Shown in pieces: positions 9,067 to 18,946 of a stretch of 64,000 nucleotides of DNA (position 1 is its first letter; every line of letters starts with the position of its first letter). The notes under the pieces are model-generated. The model searched no databases, was not told the DNA's origin, and saw nothing but the letters and a program-made list of their open reading frames with translations. Source of the DNA: Dinoroseobacter sp. (GTDB lineage: Bacteria > Pseudomonadota > Alphaproteobacteria > Rhodobacterales > Rhodobacteraceae); NCBI GenBank assembly GCA_017643385.1, contig JAEPNN010000002.1, forward strand, positions 1-64,000, read 5' to 3'. Made by a program: the position numbers and the translations under genes.

Positions 9067-9295
9067 ACCGTTTCGGTCAGGTGTTGCTAGGTCAATTCAA
9101 ACCGTCCCTACATCGAGACTGTCGCTGTTCCTGTTCCAATTTCAAGATACTGGCCACCCCACAGCGAGATTTTGTTCTGCTTCCGAGCGGCAAGACGAAA
9201 CTTCGTCCTTCAACACCTCCTAAATCCGCAAGCCTATGTGGACAACTGCGCGCCCTTACGTATGGTGCGGCAAATTTCAAACCGGGGAGACTTCC

Positions 9296-10585
9296 ATGTC
9301 CGACAAGCAACTGGGCTTTGACACGCTGCAAATCCACGCAGGGTCAGCGCCCGATCCGGCGACCGGTGCACGCCAAACGCCGATCTACCAAACCACCGCC
9401 TATGTCTTCCGCGACGCCGATCACGCGGCAGCGCTGTTCAACTTGCAGGAGGTGGGATTTATCTACTCCCGCCTGACGAACCCGACCGTCGCTGTCCTGC
9501 AAGAGCGTATTGCGACGCTTGAAGGTGGTGCAGGCGCGGTTTGCTGCTCGTCAGGTCACGCCGCTCAGATCATGGCGCTCTTCCCTCTGATGGGACCTGG
9601 AAAGAATGTTGTGGTCTCAACCCGCCTTTATGGAGGCACGATCACCCAGTTCAGCCAGACCATCAAGCGCTTCGGCTGGTCGGCAAAGTTCATTGATTTC
9701 GACGATACCGCCGCAGTGAAAGCCGCGATCGATGACGACACCCGTGCGGTTTTCTGTGAATCCATCGCAAATCCCGGCGGCTACATTACCGACCTGCGCG
9801 CAATCGCTGATGTCGCAGATGAAGCTGGCCTTCCGCTGATCGTGGATAACACCTCGGCCACCCCATATCTTTGCAACCCAATCGCGCACGGCGCGACATT
9901 GGTTGTGCATTCCACCACCAAGTACCTGACAGGCAACGGCACCGTAACCGGCGGCGTGGTCGTCGATAGCGGTAAGTTCGACTGGATGGCATCGGACAAG
10001 TTCCCATCGCTTTCCGAGCCAGAACCTGCCTATCACGGCCTGTGCTTTGGTGAGGTCCTTGGCCCAATGGCCTTCACCTTCCATGGCATCGCAATTGGTC
10101 TGCGCGATCTGGGTATGACCATGAACCCGCAAGCCGCACATTACACGCTGATGGGGATTGAAACCCTGTCCCTGCGCATGGAACGCCATGTCGAGAACGC
10201 GATGAAAATCGCAGCCTGGCTGGAAAACCACGATACGGTTGAGGCGGTCACCTATGCCGGTCTGCCTTCCTCGCCTTACAACCACCGTGTCGCAAGCGTC
10301 TGCCCGAAAGGTGCAGGGGCTCTCTTCACCGTGGCACTGAAGGGTGGCTACGACAGCTGCGTGAAGCTCGTGGATTCGCTGGAGCTGTTCAGCCATGTCG
10401 CGAACCTGGGCGATACACGTTCGCTGATCATCCATTCGGCGTCGACCACCCACCGCCAGCTGACCGAAGAACAGCAGGTTGCTGCAGGTGCAGCGCCAAA
10501 CGTGGTGCGTTTGTCGATCGGGATCGAGGACGCAGACGATTTGATGGCAGATCTGGACCAAGGTCTGGCAAAAGCATCTGCATAA
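9296..10585 (+). CDS. metY: O-acetylhomoserine sulfhydrylase (PLP-dependent)
   Basis: This 429-residue enzyme of the Cys/Met metabolism PLP family makes homocysteine from O-acetylhomoserine and sulfide. Visible marks are FDTLQIHAGSAPDPATGARQ, the PLP-binding YSRLTNPTV and the Schiff-base lysine in VHSTTKYLTGNGTVTGG. The C-terminal SRSLIIH-type block (DTRSLIIHSASTTHRQL) binds the substrate carboxylate. The ATG at 9296 follows GGGGAGA; a longer frame from 9236 lacks support. The 229-bp leader was checked for a SAM riboswitch and none was recognised. A close paralogue, metZ, uses O-succinylhomoserine, but the sequence fits the acetyl type better. Confidence 0.9.
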   Translation: MSDKQLGFDTLQIHAGSAPDPATGARQTPIYQTTAYVFRDADHAAALFNLQEVGFIYSRLTNPTVAVLQERIATLEGGAGAVCCSSGHAAQIMALFPLMGPGKNVVVSTRLYGGTITQFSQTIKRFGWSAKFIDFDDTAAVKAAIDDDTRAVFCESIANPGGYITDLRAIADVADEAGLPLIVDNTSATPYLCNPIAHGATLVVHSTTKYLTGNGTVTGGVVVDSGKFDWMASDKFPSLSEPEPAYHGLCFGEVLGPMAFTFHGIAIGLRDLGMTMNPQAAHYTLMGIETLSLRMERHVENAMKIAAWLENHDTVEAVTYAGLPSSPYNHRVASVCPKGAGALFTVALKGGYDSCVKLVDSLELFSHVANLGDTRSLIIHSASTTHRQLTEEQQVAAGAAPNVVRLSIGIEDADDLMADLDQGLAKASA

Positions 10586-10607
10586 GGTCTCAGACCAGGT
10601 TAAAAAA

Positions 10608-10636
10608 GGGCCGTCCTTTGGGGCGGCCCTTTTCTA
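10608..10636. terminator. Bidirectional terminator between metY and the SIMPL gene
   Basis: GGGCCGTCC (10608-10616) pairs with GGGCGGCCC (10621-10629). A run of Ts follows on the plus side (TTTTCT) and a run of six As precedes it, giving TTTTTT on the minus side. It can therefore stop both convergent transcripts. Confidence 0.85.
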
Positions 10637-10684
10637 TGGGATCAACCAAGCGTTTTGCCAGGCGATCATCAGTGTTTGACAGAT

Positions 10685-11431
10685 CTACTGATCCAATTCC
10701 CAGGTGATCGACACATTTGCCCGAAACGTCACCTCACCCCCGGCAATGGGCACCGGAGCTGCATCGGCAGCGAACGCCATGGCGGCTTCAGCACGCATCA
10801 TCATGGGCGGAGCACTGCCGCTTTCGCTGATCGAGCGAATGGGCCCCAGTTCAACCCCCATCGCCTCGGCATAAAGCTCTGCCTTTCGGAGGGCATCCGC
10901 CACTGCAGCTTTTCGTGCTTCATCCTGAAGCGGCTGCGCATCCTCAACGCCAAAGCTCAACCCTTGAAAATTATTCGCGCCATCACGGACCACAGCATCC
11001 AGAACAGCCCCAAGATTACCAAGGTCGCGCACGCGAACGCTGACATTGTTCGAGACTGTATATCCAACGATCTTTGGAGGCGGCGGATTGTTGCCACGTT
11101 CACGTTCCCAGATGGGGCTTATAGACAACCCGCTGGTCTGGCGGTCCCGCCCGTCGATGCCCGCACTGTCAAGGACATCGAAAACAGCGCTCAGCCGCTC
11201 CGTGTTCTCAGCCAGCGCTTCTGCAGCGGTGTCACCTTGCGTCACCACACCCATGGTGATCGTGGCCTGGTCAGGCGCCGCGGAAACTTCGCCCAAACCG
11301 TTTAAAATAAGGGTTCCAGCGGTTGTGGTGACCTGCGTGGTCGACTGGGCGGATGCCCCTGAAAGTGCCGATGTCAGGACCAACGCGACCACGCCGGCCA
11401 GAATGGCGGTGCGACGGGGAAACAAAGTCAT
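10685..11431 (-). CDS. Periplasmic SIMPL-domain (DUF541) protein
   Basis: The 248-residue protein has a Sec signal peptide (AILAGVVALVLTSALSGASA) followed by a SIMPL/DUF541 domain: LILNGLGEVSAAPDQATITM, the NTERLSAVFDVLDSAGI helix, TSGLSISPIW and FRANVSITWEL at the end. The family is periplasmic or outer-membrane associated and linked to oxidative or cell-envelope stress, with no known reaction. The ATG at 11431 is preceded by AAGGAG; a GTG at 11536 would only add an unlikely cytoplasmic extension. It is divergent from the large repeat protein. Confidence 0.88.
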   Translation of the reverse strand: MTLFPRRTAILAGVVALVLTSALSGASAQSTTQVTTTAGTLILNGLGEVSAAPDQATITMGVVTQGDTAAEALAENTERLSAVFDVLDSAGIDGRDRQTSGLSISPIWERERGNNPPPPKIVGYTVSNNVSVRVRDLGNLGAVLDAVVRDGANNFQGLSFGVEDAQPLQDEARKAAVADALRKAELYAEAMGVELGPIRSISESGSAPPMMMRAEAAMAFAADAAPVPIAGGEVTFRANVSITWELDQ

Positions 11432-11592
11432 GAAGTTCTCCTTAACTTGATCTATCCGTTCAAATTCTATGGACCTCATGTAGGAACCCAAGGGTTCATC
11501 TACAAACGTGCTTTTGCTTTCCCTTTGATCAACCACAGGTTAAATATTGCGCCAAAGAAGGTTTAGGCGATCAGCTTTTAAATGGGGCATCT

Positions 11593-14500
11593 ATGAAACC
11601 GAGCTTCGCGCTCAATTTGACCCACGAAGGAATCGGGCTTTTGCACCGAGGCCGCAGAGGTTGGTTGAGTGTTGGAGAGGTCGCACTTGACGACCCAGAT
11701 GTAGCCGAACGAATGGCATGGCTGCGCAGAACCGCAGCCGGATTAGCAACCGGCGGCGTCACGACCAAACTTATCCTTCCCAATAGCGAAATCCTCTATG
11801 ACGAAGTGCCTGCACCGGGTCCGGGTGACTCCGATCGCGAAGCACAGGTCCGAAGAGGTTTGGAAGGCCGCACACCCTATAGCATTGACGAACTTGCCTA
11901 CGACTACGTTGTCAGTGGCGGCGTTGCTCGCGTGGCGGTTGTTGCGCGCGAAACGCTTGCAGAGGCAGAGGCATTTGCGGCCGAGCACAGATTCAATCCG
12001 GTTTCATTTGTCGCAGTGCCCCCCAGCGATGCCCCGCCGGACTGGTTTTCGGGTGAACCGCTCTTCGGGCTGACCAGTATTGCTCACAGCCTGCTGGACG
12101 ATGATGATCCCCTTGAGCGCGAAGATGCGCCTGTTCGTATCGTCGGTCAGGTCAATCTGATGGGCATCGGAAATTCTACCCCTGTCGTGGAAGTATCCGA
12201 CAGTACGCCAGTCAGCGATGTCACCACGATGCAGGCAATGGAAGCTGCAGCCGCCGCGCGGGCACGCCAGCAGGCCGAAGCCGAAGCCCGCGAAAAGGCG
12301 GAGGCGGAAGCCAAAGCACAGGCCGAAGCCGAGGCCCGCGAAAAGGCCGAGGCGGAAGCCAAAGCGCAGGCCGAAGCCGAGGCCCGCGAAAAAGCCGAGG
12401 CGGAAGCCAAAGCACAGGCCGAAGCCGAGGCCCGCGAAAAAGCCGAGGCGGAAGCCAAAGCGCAGGCCGAAGCCGAAGCCCGCGAAAAGGCGGAGGCGGA
12501 AGCCAAAGCACAGGCCGAAGCCGAGGCCCGCGAAAAGGCCGAGGCGGAAGCCAAAGCGCAGGCCGAAGCCGAAGCCCGCGAAAAGGCCGAAGCGGAAGCA
12601 AAAGCACAGGCCGAAGCCGAGGCCCGCGAAAAAGCCGAGGCGGAAGCCAAAGCGCAGGCCGAAGCCGAGGCCCGCGAAAAGGCCGAGGCGGAAGCAAAAG
12701 CACAGGCCGAAGCCGAAGCCCGCGAAAAGGCCGAGGCGGAAGCCAAAGCACAGGCCGAAGCCGAAGCGCGCGAAAAAGCCGAGGCGGAAGCCAAAGCGCA
12801 GGCCGAAGCCGAAGCGCGCGAAAAAGCCGAGGCGGAGGCAAAAGCACAGGCCGAAGCCGAAGCGCGCGAAAAAGCCGAGGCGGAAGCCAAAGCGCAGGCC
12901 GAAGCCGAAGCGCGCGAAAAAGCCGAGGCGGAAGCCAAAGCGCAGGCCGAAGCCGAAGCGCGCGAAAAAGCCGAGGCGGAGGCAAAAGCACAGGCCGAAG
13001 CCGAAGCCCGCGAAAAGGCCGAGGCGGAAGCAAAAGCGCAGGCCGAAGCCGAAGCCCGCGAAAAGGCCGAGGCGGAAGCCAAAGCACAGGCCGAAGCCGA
13101 GGCCCGCGAAAAAGCCGAGGCGGAAGCAAAAGCACAGGCCGAAGCCGAAGAGGACGCGGAAGCCGAACGCAAAGTTGCGGCGGCAGCCGCTGTGCGCAAA
13201 AAACTTGAAGCAGAAGCCGCCGCCAAGGAAGAAGCACGCTCAGCGTCTCAAGCGCAGGAAATCGCAGAAGCGGAGGCTTCCGCAGCGGCAGGAGCGGCTG
13301 AAACAGAGACCGCCGAACGCGTCGAGGAAGACACAACGCAAGCTGCAGTGGCCAAAGACACGCAGGATGAGGCAATCGAGCCCATTGTGGATCAACCCGC
13401 GTCTCCAGCACCGCCCTCTCTCTTCGCAACGCTTTCTGGACGCAATGGCCAGATCGAACCGGCTGATCGTACGTCGCCCTCTCTCTTCGCAACGCGTCGT
13501 GGACGCAGTGGCCAGATCGAACCAGCTGATCCTACGCCGCCCGAGCATGTCGCAAGACGCCTGGAGGAGCGGAACACGCGCATCTCCTCTTTTCTCGCGG
13601 ACGAAGAAGAACCCGTCGGCAACGACCTCGTTGAACCAGACCTTGCTGAACCCATCTTTATTAGCGAAGCGCCCGCGGAAGCATCCCGGCCCGTAGCCCC
13701 AGCACTGGCTTCAGATGACCGCCATCAGGAACGTATGGACGCAGCCGCAGCTCGCGTCACACATGACCCGCGCGACACCTACGTTCCCATGGTCGACGAT
13801 CTGGAACCTGCCGGCCTTGATGCGGCGCGCACGCTCTATGCAGACGCTCCTGACATTCGTGGTAAATTGCCTGTCGGTCTGATGGTAACTGGCGGCCTGT
13901 TGGTTGTGCTTCTGTTGGCTGCAGCAGTGGGTGTCTATCTAACGATGGGTGCCGAGGATGACACTGCGCAGGTGACACAACAGGCACCAGAGGTGACAAC
14001 AGCGTCACTCGAACCAGCTCCGGTAGTGACTGCGCCAGACCAGCTACCCGAAGCAGACGCCGTGCCAGAAACGGTGGTGGAACCGGAACCCGTAGAGGAA
14101 CCGGATCCAGTGGCGGAACCAGAACCAGCCGTTGAGCCCGAACCACCTGCCGTTGAAGCGGCCCTCCCACCTTCGGACGTTCCAGAAGAAGATGTCGTGT
14201 CAGATGGGGGTACTGCGGCCGTTGATCCGCCTATTCCAGTACCGGAACCAGCGATACCCACGCTTCTTGATGCAGAGGCCACGTATGCCGAAACTGGCGT
14301 CTGGGTACGATCGCCCGAGCCACCAGTTCTTGCAGAAATTGGTGTCGATGACGGCATTTTCCTGTCCGCGCTGGATCCAGAGATACAGGCTGGTGATGCT
14401 GTGGCTCTGCCCGAGAGCCAAGCTGAACAGGACCTGAGACCCATTACACCTCTACCACCGGTTGCTCCGGGACAGGTGTTCGAATTTGACGACGATGGGC

Positions 14501-15222
14501 TTGTGGTGGTGCCTCCTGAAGGCGCCATCACCCCTGATGGTGTTCAGATCCGCCGGGGTCGTCCGCCTCAAGTACCCCCTGAAAGACCTGCATCTGCAGG
14601 CGCTGCTGAAGCCGCAGAGGCAGAAGCCGCAGAGGCAGAAGCCGAAGAAGCGCTTGCGTTGTTCCGACCCCGCGGGCGCCCTGAAAACGCGAATGAAATT
14701 CTCGAGCGCAGGCGGTTTGGCGGCTACACGCTGGCAGAACTTGAAACCAAGAAGCCGCGACAACGCCCTGAATCCGAACAGGCCTTGGCTGCGGCGGAAG
14801 CGCTTGCAGATACGGACAGCGATGCAGCTGAGTCTCCGCTCGCTGTTGCCAGCTCTCGCAGCCCCTTGCTGAGGCCTGGTAACATCGCGCAGATCGTTGC
14901 TGCAGCGCGTGCAGCAGCACCTCAGCAGACGCAGGCGGTGGCAGCCGTTGCCCGTGCGACGCCGCGTATTCCAACAACAGCCTCGGTTGCGCGGCAGGCC
15001 ACTTTAACGAATGCAATTTCGCTGCGCCGTGTGAACCTGATCGGTGTCTTCGGATCGCCGAGCAACCGGCGGGCGCTGGTGCGCTTGTCATCAGGGCGAA
15101 TTATCCGCGTCGGCGTCGGAGATCGCGTCGATGGCGGGCGCGTCGCCGCGATCGGTCAAGAAACCTTGCAATACGTCAAGTCGGGTCGGAACATCACACT
15201 CGGGTTGCCGGACGGCAGCTAA
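11593..15222 (+). CDS. Large single-pass membrane protein: PilM/GspL-like head, 18-copy coiled-coil repeat, PilP/GspC-like tail
   Basis: The product has 1209 residues. Residues 1-~180 look like a pilus/secretion PilM- or GspL-type cytoplasmic domain ([54 protein letters not shown]). Residues 228-515 are 18 copies of a 16-residue Ala/Glu/Lys unit that should form a long charged helix. Two 20-residue repeats (PSLFAT..GR.GQIEPAD) follow. One membrane helix lies at ~759-785 ([20 protein letters not shown]), then a Pro/Glu-rich periplasmic linker. The last ~70 residues ([32 protein letters not shown]) resemble the small PilP/GspC homology domain. Auto-annotation as translation factor IF-2 would be an artefact of the repeats. 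The envelope-scaffold role is inferred. Confidence 0.8.
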   Translation: MKPSFALNLTHEGIGLLHRGRRGWLSVGEVALDDPDVAERMAWLRRTAAGLATGGVTTKLILPNSEILYDEVPAPGPGDSDREAQVRRGLEGRTPYSIDELAYDYVVSGGVARVAVVARETLAEAEAFAAEHRFNPVSFVAVPPSDAPPDWFSGEPLFGLTSIAHSLLDDDDPLEREDAPVRIVGQVNLMGIGNSTPVVEVSDSTPVSDVTTMQAMEAAAAARARQQAEAEAREKAEAEAKAQAEAEAREKAEAEAKAQAEAEAREKAEAEAKAQAEAEAREKAEAEAKAQAEAEAREKAEAEAKAQAEAEAREKAEAEAKAQAEAEAREKAEAEAKAQAEAEAREKAEAEAKAQAEAEAREKAEAEAKAQAEAEAREKAEAEAKAQAEAEAREKAEAEAKAQAEAEAREKAEAEAKAQAEAEAREKAEAEAKAQAEAEAREKAEAEAKAQAEAEAREKAEAEAKAQAEAEAREKAEAEAKAQAEAEAREKAEAEAKAQAEAEAREKAEAEAKAQAEAEEDAEAERKVAAAAAVRKKLEAEAAAKEEARSASQAQEIAEAEASAAAGAAETETAERVEEDTTQAAVAKDTQDEAIEPIVDQPASPAPPSLFATLSGRNGQIEPADRTSPSLFATRRGRSGQIEPADPTPPEHVARRLEERNTRISSFLADEEEPVGNDLVEPDLAEPIFISEAPAEASRPVAPALASDDRHQERMDAAAARVTHDPRDTYVPMVDDLEPAGLDAARTLYADAPDIRGKLPVGLMVTGGLLVVLLLAAAVGVYLTMGAEDDTAQVTQQAPEVTTASLEPAPVVTAPDQLPEADAVPETVVEPEPVEEPDPVAEPEPAVEPEPPAVEAALPPSDVPEEDVVSDGGTAAVDPPIPVPEPAIPTLLDAEATYAETGVWVRSPEPPVLAEIGVDDGIFLSALDPEIQAGDAVALPESQAEQDLRPITPLPPVAPGQVFEFDDDGLVVVPPEGAITPDGVQIRRGRPPQVPPERPASAGAAEAAEAEAAEAEAEEALALFRPRGRPENANEILERRRFGGYTLAELETKKPRQRPESEQALAAAEALADTDSDAAESPLAVASSRSPLLRPGNIAQIVAAARAAAPQQTQAVAAVARATPRIPTTASVARQATLTNAISLRRVNLIGVFGSPSNRRALVRLSSGRIIRVGVGDRVDGGRVAAIGQETLQYVKSGRNITLGLPDGS
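12274..13137 (+). repeat. Tandem array of 18 x 48-bp repeats
   Basis: Exactly 864 bp divides into 18 in-frame 48-bp units that encode the 16-residue unit [16 protein letters not shown]. Amino acids are identical in nearly every copy, while synonymous third positions vary (GCC/GCG, GAA/GAG, AAA/AAG), giving several higher-order variants. There are no spacers. Copy number is likely to vary between strains by slippage or unequal recombination. Confidence 0.97.
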
Positions 15223-15284
15223 AGCAACTACGCCTCTTGTGCGTCTACCAATGCGCCTGACGCTAGGTGGTTCGTGCGTCCACC

Positions 15285-16379
15285 CTACCCTGCCTTCAGA
15301 ACCCCGCGCTCGATCTGATCTTGTTCGATGCTTTCAAACAAAGCCTTGAAGTTGCCTTCGCCGAAACCATCATCACCCTTGCGCTGAATAAACTCAAAGA
15401 AGATCGGACCGATGCAGGTCTTGGAAAAAATTTGCAGCAGAATCCGTGTCTCGCCGCCCCCCACGACCCCTTCGCCGTCGATCAGGATGCCATGGAGCGC
15501 CATGTCTTGAAGGGGTTCTTCATGACCTGCCACACGAGCCTTCGACATCTCGTAATACGACATCGGCGGCTTCGGCATGAATTTCACACCATTCTCGGCG
15601 ATCTTGTCGACTGACCTATAAATATCGCGCGCGCCTACGGCGATATGCTGAATGCCTTCGCCTTTATATCGCTTTAGATATTCAACGATCTGCCCCGTCT
15701 CACCCCGGTCTTCGTTGATCGGAATACGAATTCGGCCACAGGGTGAGGTCAGCGCACGGCTCAGCAAACCAGTAAATTTGCCCTCGATATCGAAGAAGCG
15801 GACTTCGCGGAAATTAAAGAGGTTGCCGTAAAACCTGAACCATGCGTCCATATTGCCCTTGTGGACATTGTGGGTGAGGTGATCGAGATAATAAAATCCA
15901 ACGCCCTCTGGATGCGCGTTCTCGATCCAGTCGAATTCGTCGTTGTAGGGGTTCGCCTCGTAATACTGATCCGTGAAGTAGATCAACGAGCCACCGATAC
16001 CCTTTATCGCGGGCCAATCGAGCGTCTTGTCTTCGCCTTCGTAGGGCTCGGCCCCATTTTTCACGGCATGTTCAAACGCGTGCTCTGCATCAACCACGCG
16101 CCATGCCATCGACGGTGCACAGGGCCCATGCTCTGAAACAAACCGCAGGGCAAAACTGCCAGGCTCGGCGTTCAGCACATAGGTGATGTCGCCCTGTTGC
16201 CACAACTCGACCGCTTTAGTTTTATGAGTGGCGGCATGGACATAGCCCATACGTCCAAAAAGCGCGCGAAGGTCGTCTGGTTTTTCGCTGGCAAACTCAA
16301 CAAACTCGAACCCGTCAGTTCCTGCAGGGTTTGCGTCAGAAATCGTGGCTTTGGGGGCGTCGTGCGGGAAGGGACCCAT
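15285..16379 (-). CDS. hppD: 4-hydroxyphenylpyruvate dioxygenase
   Basis: HppD converts 4-hydroxyphenylpyruvate to homogentisate in tyrosine degradation and feeds homogentisate to tocopherol- or melanin-like products. The two-domain vicinal-oxygen-chelate fold of 364 residues shows the three Fe(II) ligands: His in YYLDHLTHNV, His in GIQHIAVGARD and Glu in IFFEFIQRKGDDGFGEGNF. The last also forms the C-terminal lid. The second ATG at 16379 is used because AGGAG lies 8 nt before it; an ATG at 16397 lacks such a site. It is transcribed divergently from an Lrp-type regulator that probably controls it. Confidence 0.95.
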   Translation of the reverse strand: MGPFPHDAPKATISDANPAGTDGFEFVEFASEKPDDLRALFGRMGYVHAATHKTKAVELWQQGDITYVLNAEPGSFALRFVSEHGPCAPSMAWRVVDAEHAFEHAVKNGAEPYEGEDKTLDWPAIKGIGGSLIYFTDQYYEANPYNDEFDWIENAHPEGVGFYYLDHLTHNVHKGNMDAWFRFYGNLFNFREVRFFDIEGKFTGLLSRALTSPCGRIRIPINEDRGETGQIVEYLKRYKGEGIQHIAVGARDIYRSVDKIAENGVKFMPKPPMSYYEMSKARVAGHEEPLQDMALHGILIDGEGVVGGGETRILLQIFSKTCIGPIFFEFIQRKGDDGFGEGNFKALFESIEQDQIERGVLKAG

Positions 16380-16446
16380 GAATTGGCTCCTGTTCATTTG
16401 AAATCTCGGATTATCCCGAGTGTAGGAGATATCTTTTGCGGAATTT

Positions 16447-16520
16447 GCGTGAAATTAAGCTCATATTGAGAAATATTCGCGCAATAACCGCGTGAATATT
16501 TATTTTTTTGCGTGAATTTC
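16447..16520. promoter_or_regulatory. Repeated GCGTGAA(T/A)ATT operator-like motifs between hppD and lrp
   Basis: The AT-rich divergent promoter region holds GCGTGAAATT (16447), the inverted AATATTCGCGC (16472-16482), GCGTGAATATT (16490-16500) and GCGTGAATTT (16510-16519). The second and third form an inverted repeat. Lrp/AsnC dimers typically bind several such phased, AT-rich palindromic half-sites, so this is the likely binding region of the adjacent regulator. Confidence 0.55.
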
Positions 16521-16534
16521 GCATACTGACGCTG

Positions 16535-16993
16535 ATGACCCTAGACTCGACAGATATCCGACTGCTGGCAGCGCTTCAGCGAAATGCGCATTTGACCGCG
16601 CATGAGCTGGGTGAGGCCCTGAACCTTTCACCCAGCCAGGCCGGACGTCGACGGCAAAGACTTGAGAGCGAGGGCTATATCACGCACTATTCCGCTCGGT
16701 TACGCCACGAAAAGCTTGGCTTGACCGTTCAGGCTTTCGTTCAGGTTCAAATGGCCCGGCATGGCCCGGATGCCTCACAAGCGTTCAAGCGCATGGTTGA
16801 AACGCAACCTGCGATCACCAGCGTCTGGACCCTGACCGGGGACGCCGATTACTTGTTGCGCGTCTACACTGCGGACCTGCAGGGCTTGAACGATTTAATC
16901 CAGAATGTGCTTTTGGCCCATCCGGGGATTGCCCGTGTTCAAAGCCAGATCGTGATGGAGCAGCTCAAGGCCGACGCCCCATTACCGCTTTAG
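16535..16993 (+). CDS. Lrp/AsnC-family transcriptional regulator
   Basis: The 152 residues contain the N-terminal winged helix-turn-helix (DSTDIRLLAALQRNAHLTAH and LSPSQAGRRRQRLESEGYI) and a C-terminal RAM/AsnC ligand-binding domain (LTVQAFVQVQM, WTLTGDADYLLRVYTADLQG). It likely senses an amino acid, by context an aromatic one, and controls the divergent hppD and its own gene. The ATG at 16535 is chosen over a GTG at 16508 because the upstream codons fall in the repeated operator sequence. Confidence 0.9.
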   Translation: MTLDSTDIRLLAALQRNAHLTAHELGEALNLSPSQAGRRRQRLESEGYITHYSARLRHEKLGLTVQAFVQVQMARHGPDASQAFKRMVETQPAITSVWTLTGDADYLLRVYTADLQGLNDLIQNVLLAHPGIARVQSQIVMEQLKADAPLPL

Positions 16994-17008
16994 GAAAGCC
17001 AAGATCCA

Positions 17009-18946
17009 ATGACCGAATTCCTAATGCAAGCAACCATGTTCCTGCTGGCGGCGGTGGTCGCTGTTCCGCTGGCGATGCGCTTCGGGTTGGGATCGGTTTT
17101 GGGATATCTAGGAGCGGGCATCCTGATCGGTCCTGTGCTTGGCCTTGTCACTCATAACGTTGAAGAACTTCAGCATTTTGCAGAGTTCGGCGTAGTGATG
17201 ATGCTATTTCTGATTGGCCTTGAACTGGAGCCGCGCACGCTGTGGGACATGCGAGACCGGTTACTGGGACTGGGAGGTGCACAGATTGCATTGACCATGG
17301 CGACCGTGACAGGGGCGATGATCTTGCTTGGTTACGGGATTTCCATCGCTCTGGCGGTGGGTACGATCCTCGCGCTGTCCTCCACCGCGATCGTGCTTCA
17401 AACGCTGACAGAAAAGAATCTGATGCCAACGCAGGGCGGGCGATCTGCCTTTTCAGTTTTGCTGACACAGGACATCGCCGTGATCCCAATGCTGGCGTTC
17501 CTGCCACTTCTGGCGCTGCCCACTCTATCACAAATTGCACCAGACGGGTCGATTGTCAGGCCCGCGGATAGCGGCGCCGATCATCACGGTCCGGAACTGC
17601 TGCCCCTTTTGCAAGATCTGCCGGGATGGGGCCTGACCCTGATCACAATTGCCGCCATTGCTGGCATTATCCTTGGTGGGCACTTTCTGACGCGTCCGGT
17701 GTTCAAATTCATCAACATGGCCGGGCTGCGCGAAATGAACACAGCAGTGTCGCTCCTTTTCGTGGTTGGTGTGTCTTCAATCATGCTGGCGGTAGGGTTA
17801 TCGCCTGCGCTTGGAGCGTTTCTGGCAGGCGTCGTGCTGGCGAATTCAGAATTCCGCCACGAGATTGAGGCAGATATCGCGCCCTTCAAAGGTCTGCTGT
17901 TGGGGCTCTTTTTCATCACCGTTGGCGCAGGCATCAATTTCAATGCATTTTTCGCCTCTCCGCTGACGATGCTGGCCCTCGCGCTGGGGCTCATCATGAT
18001 CAAGGGGGTGATCCTGTTCGCCCTTGCTCTAATCTTCAAATTGCGAGGACGTGACAGGTGGCTCTTTACGCTAAGCCTTGCGCAGGCGGGCGAATTTGGC
18101 TTCGTGTTGATCAGTTTTTCAGTCAATACCAACGTTCTGCCAATTGGGCTAAGCCAGACACTGCTGTTGGTGATTGCACTTTCGATGCTGTTCACCCCGC
18201 TTCTGTTTATTGCCTATGAGCGCCTTGCCCGTCGCCATAACGAAAGCACCGAGCAACGCGACGCGGACGCGATAGATGACCCACAACCAATCATCATCGC
18301 CGGGATCGGACGGTTTGGACAGATGGTGAACCGGCTGGTGCAGATATCGGGCTTCAAGACAACGGTTCTGGATCATGATCTGAGCACGATCGAATTGATG
18401 CGCAGCTTCGGGTTCAAAGGGTTTTACGGTGATCCGACACGACCGGAACTGCTGCACGCGGCAGGTCTGAAAACCGCCAAAATTCTGGTAGTTGCCCTCG
18501 ATGATACGAAGGCCGCGACCAAGCTCGTAGGTCATGCCCGACGAGAGCGACCCGATCTTTTCATTGTGGCGCGCGCCCATGACCGGGTGCACGCTTATGA
18601 GCTTTATTCTGTTGGGGCCAACAAGATTGTGCGCGAAGCCTTCGACAGCTCGGTACGAGCCGGTCGCTACGTCCTGGAGGAAATGGGTCTGACCGATTAC
18701 GAGGCCGCCCATCAAGCCGAAGAGTTCTGGAAGCACGACCGGCGCGCGCTTCTGGAGCTGGCCGAGCTGTGGCGTCCGGGTGTGCCTGTCGCCGAGAACG
18801 CCGAATACATGGAGAAGTCGCGCGAGCTGAACAGCGCCATCGAAGCCGCACTCGTCAGTGCGCTTGGCGAGGAAAAACCGATCAGCGGCGAGGGCTTCAC
18901 TCAGGAGCGGACCTTTTCCAATTTGCCAAGGAAACCTTCAACCTGA
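17009..18946 (+). CDS. CPA2-family cation:proton antiporter / K+ efflux protein (KefB/KefC type)
   Basis: The first ~385 residues form a hydrophobic Na+/H+-exchanger domain with about 12 helices, starting QATMFLLAAVVAVPLAMRFG and including the unwound-helix region LSSTAIVLQTL. A cytoplasmic TrkA-N (RCK) domain follows at about 420-540, with the NAD-binding IIAGIGRFGQMVNRLV and LVVALDDTKAATKLV. A ~90-residue helical tail ends the 645-residue protein. Such proteins expel K+ in exchange for protons under electrophile stress. No KefF/KefG ancillary gene is adjacent, so glutathione gating is uncertain. Its stop overlaps the next start (TGATG). Confidence 0.88.
   Translation: MTEFLMQATMFLLAAVVAVPLAMRFGLGSVLGYLGAGILIGPVLGLVTHNVEELQHFAEFGVVMMLFLIGLELEPRTLWDMRDRLLGLGGAQIALTMATVTGAMILLGYGISIALAVGTILALSSTAIVLQTLTEKNLMPTQGGRSAFSVLLTQDIAVIPMLAFLPLLALPTLSQIAPDGSIVRPADSGADHHGPELLPLLQDLPGWGLTLITIAAIAGIILGGHFLTRPVFKFINMAGLREMNTAVSLLFVVGVSSIMLAVGLSPALGAFLAGVVLANSEFRHEIEADIAPFKGLLLGLFFITVGAGINFNAFFASPLTMLALALGLIMIKGVILFALALIFKLRGRDRWLFTLSLAQAGEFGFVLISFSVNTNVLPIGLSQTLLLVIALSMLFTPLLFIAYERLARRHNESTEQRDADAIDDPQPIIIAGIGRFGQMVNRLVQISGFKTTVLDHDLSTIELMRSFGFKGFYGDPTRPELLHAAGLKTAKILVVALDDTKAATKLVGHARRERPDLFIVARAHDRVHAYELYSVGANKIVREAFDSSVRAGRYVLEEMGLTDYEAAHQAEEFWKHDRRALLELAELWRPGVPVAENAEYMEKSRELNSAIEAALVSALGEEKPISGEGFTQERTFSNLPRKPST

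Noticed and set aside
9067-9295. SAM riboswitch in the metY leader
   Set aside because: I looked for the SAM-II pattern and for other SAM aptamer cores and could not place the conserved stem and pseudoknot segments. A covariance search with the Rfam SAM models would settle it.
9617-10561. 314-codon minus-strand frame inside metY
   Set aside because: It is antisense to a strongly conserved enzyme gene, has no binding site and no domain, and follows the codon shadow typical of high-GC DNA.
12274-13137. Tandem 48-bp units as a possible CRISPR array
   Set aside because: The units abut with no spacers and are in frame within a gene; no cas genes are present.
12147-13696. Very long open frames on both strands and in a second plus frame across the 48-bp repeat array
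   Set aside because: They arise because the 48-bp unit, a multiple of three, lacks stops in several frames. Their products are simple repeats (SRASASACA or KPAKRPRRK) with no start context, while the 11593-15222 frame continues into real domains on both sides.
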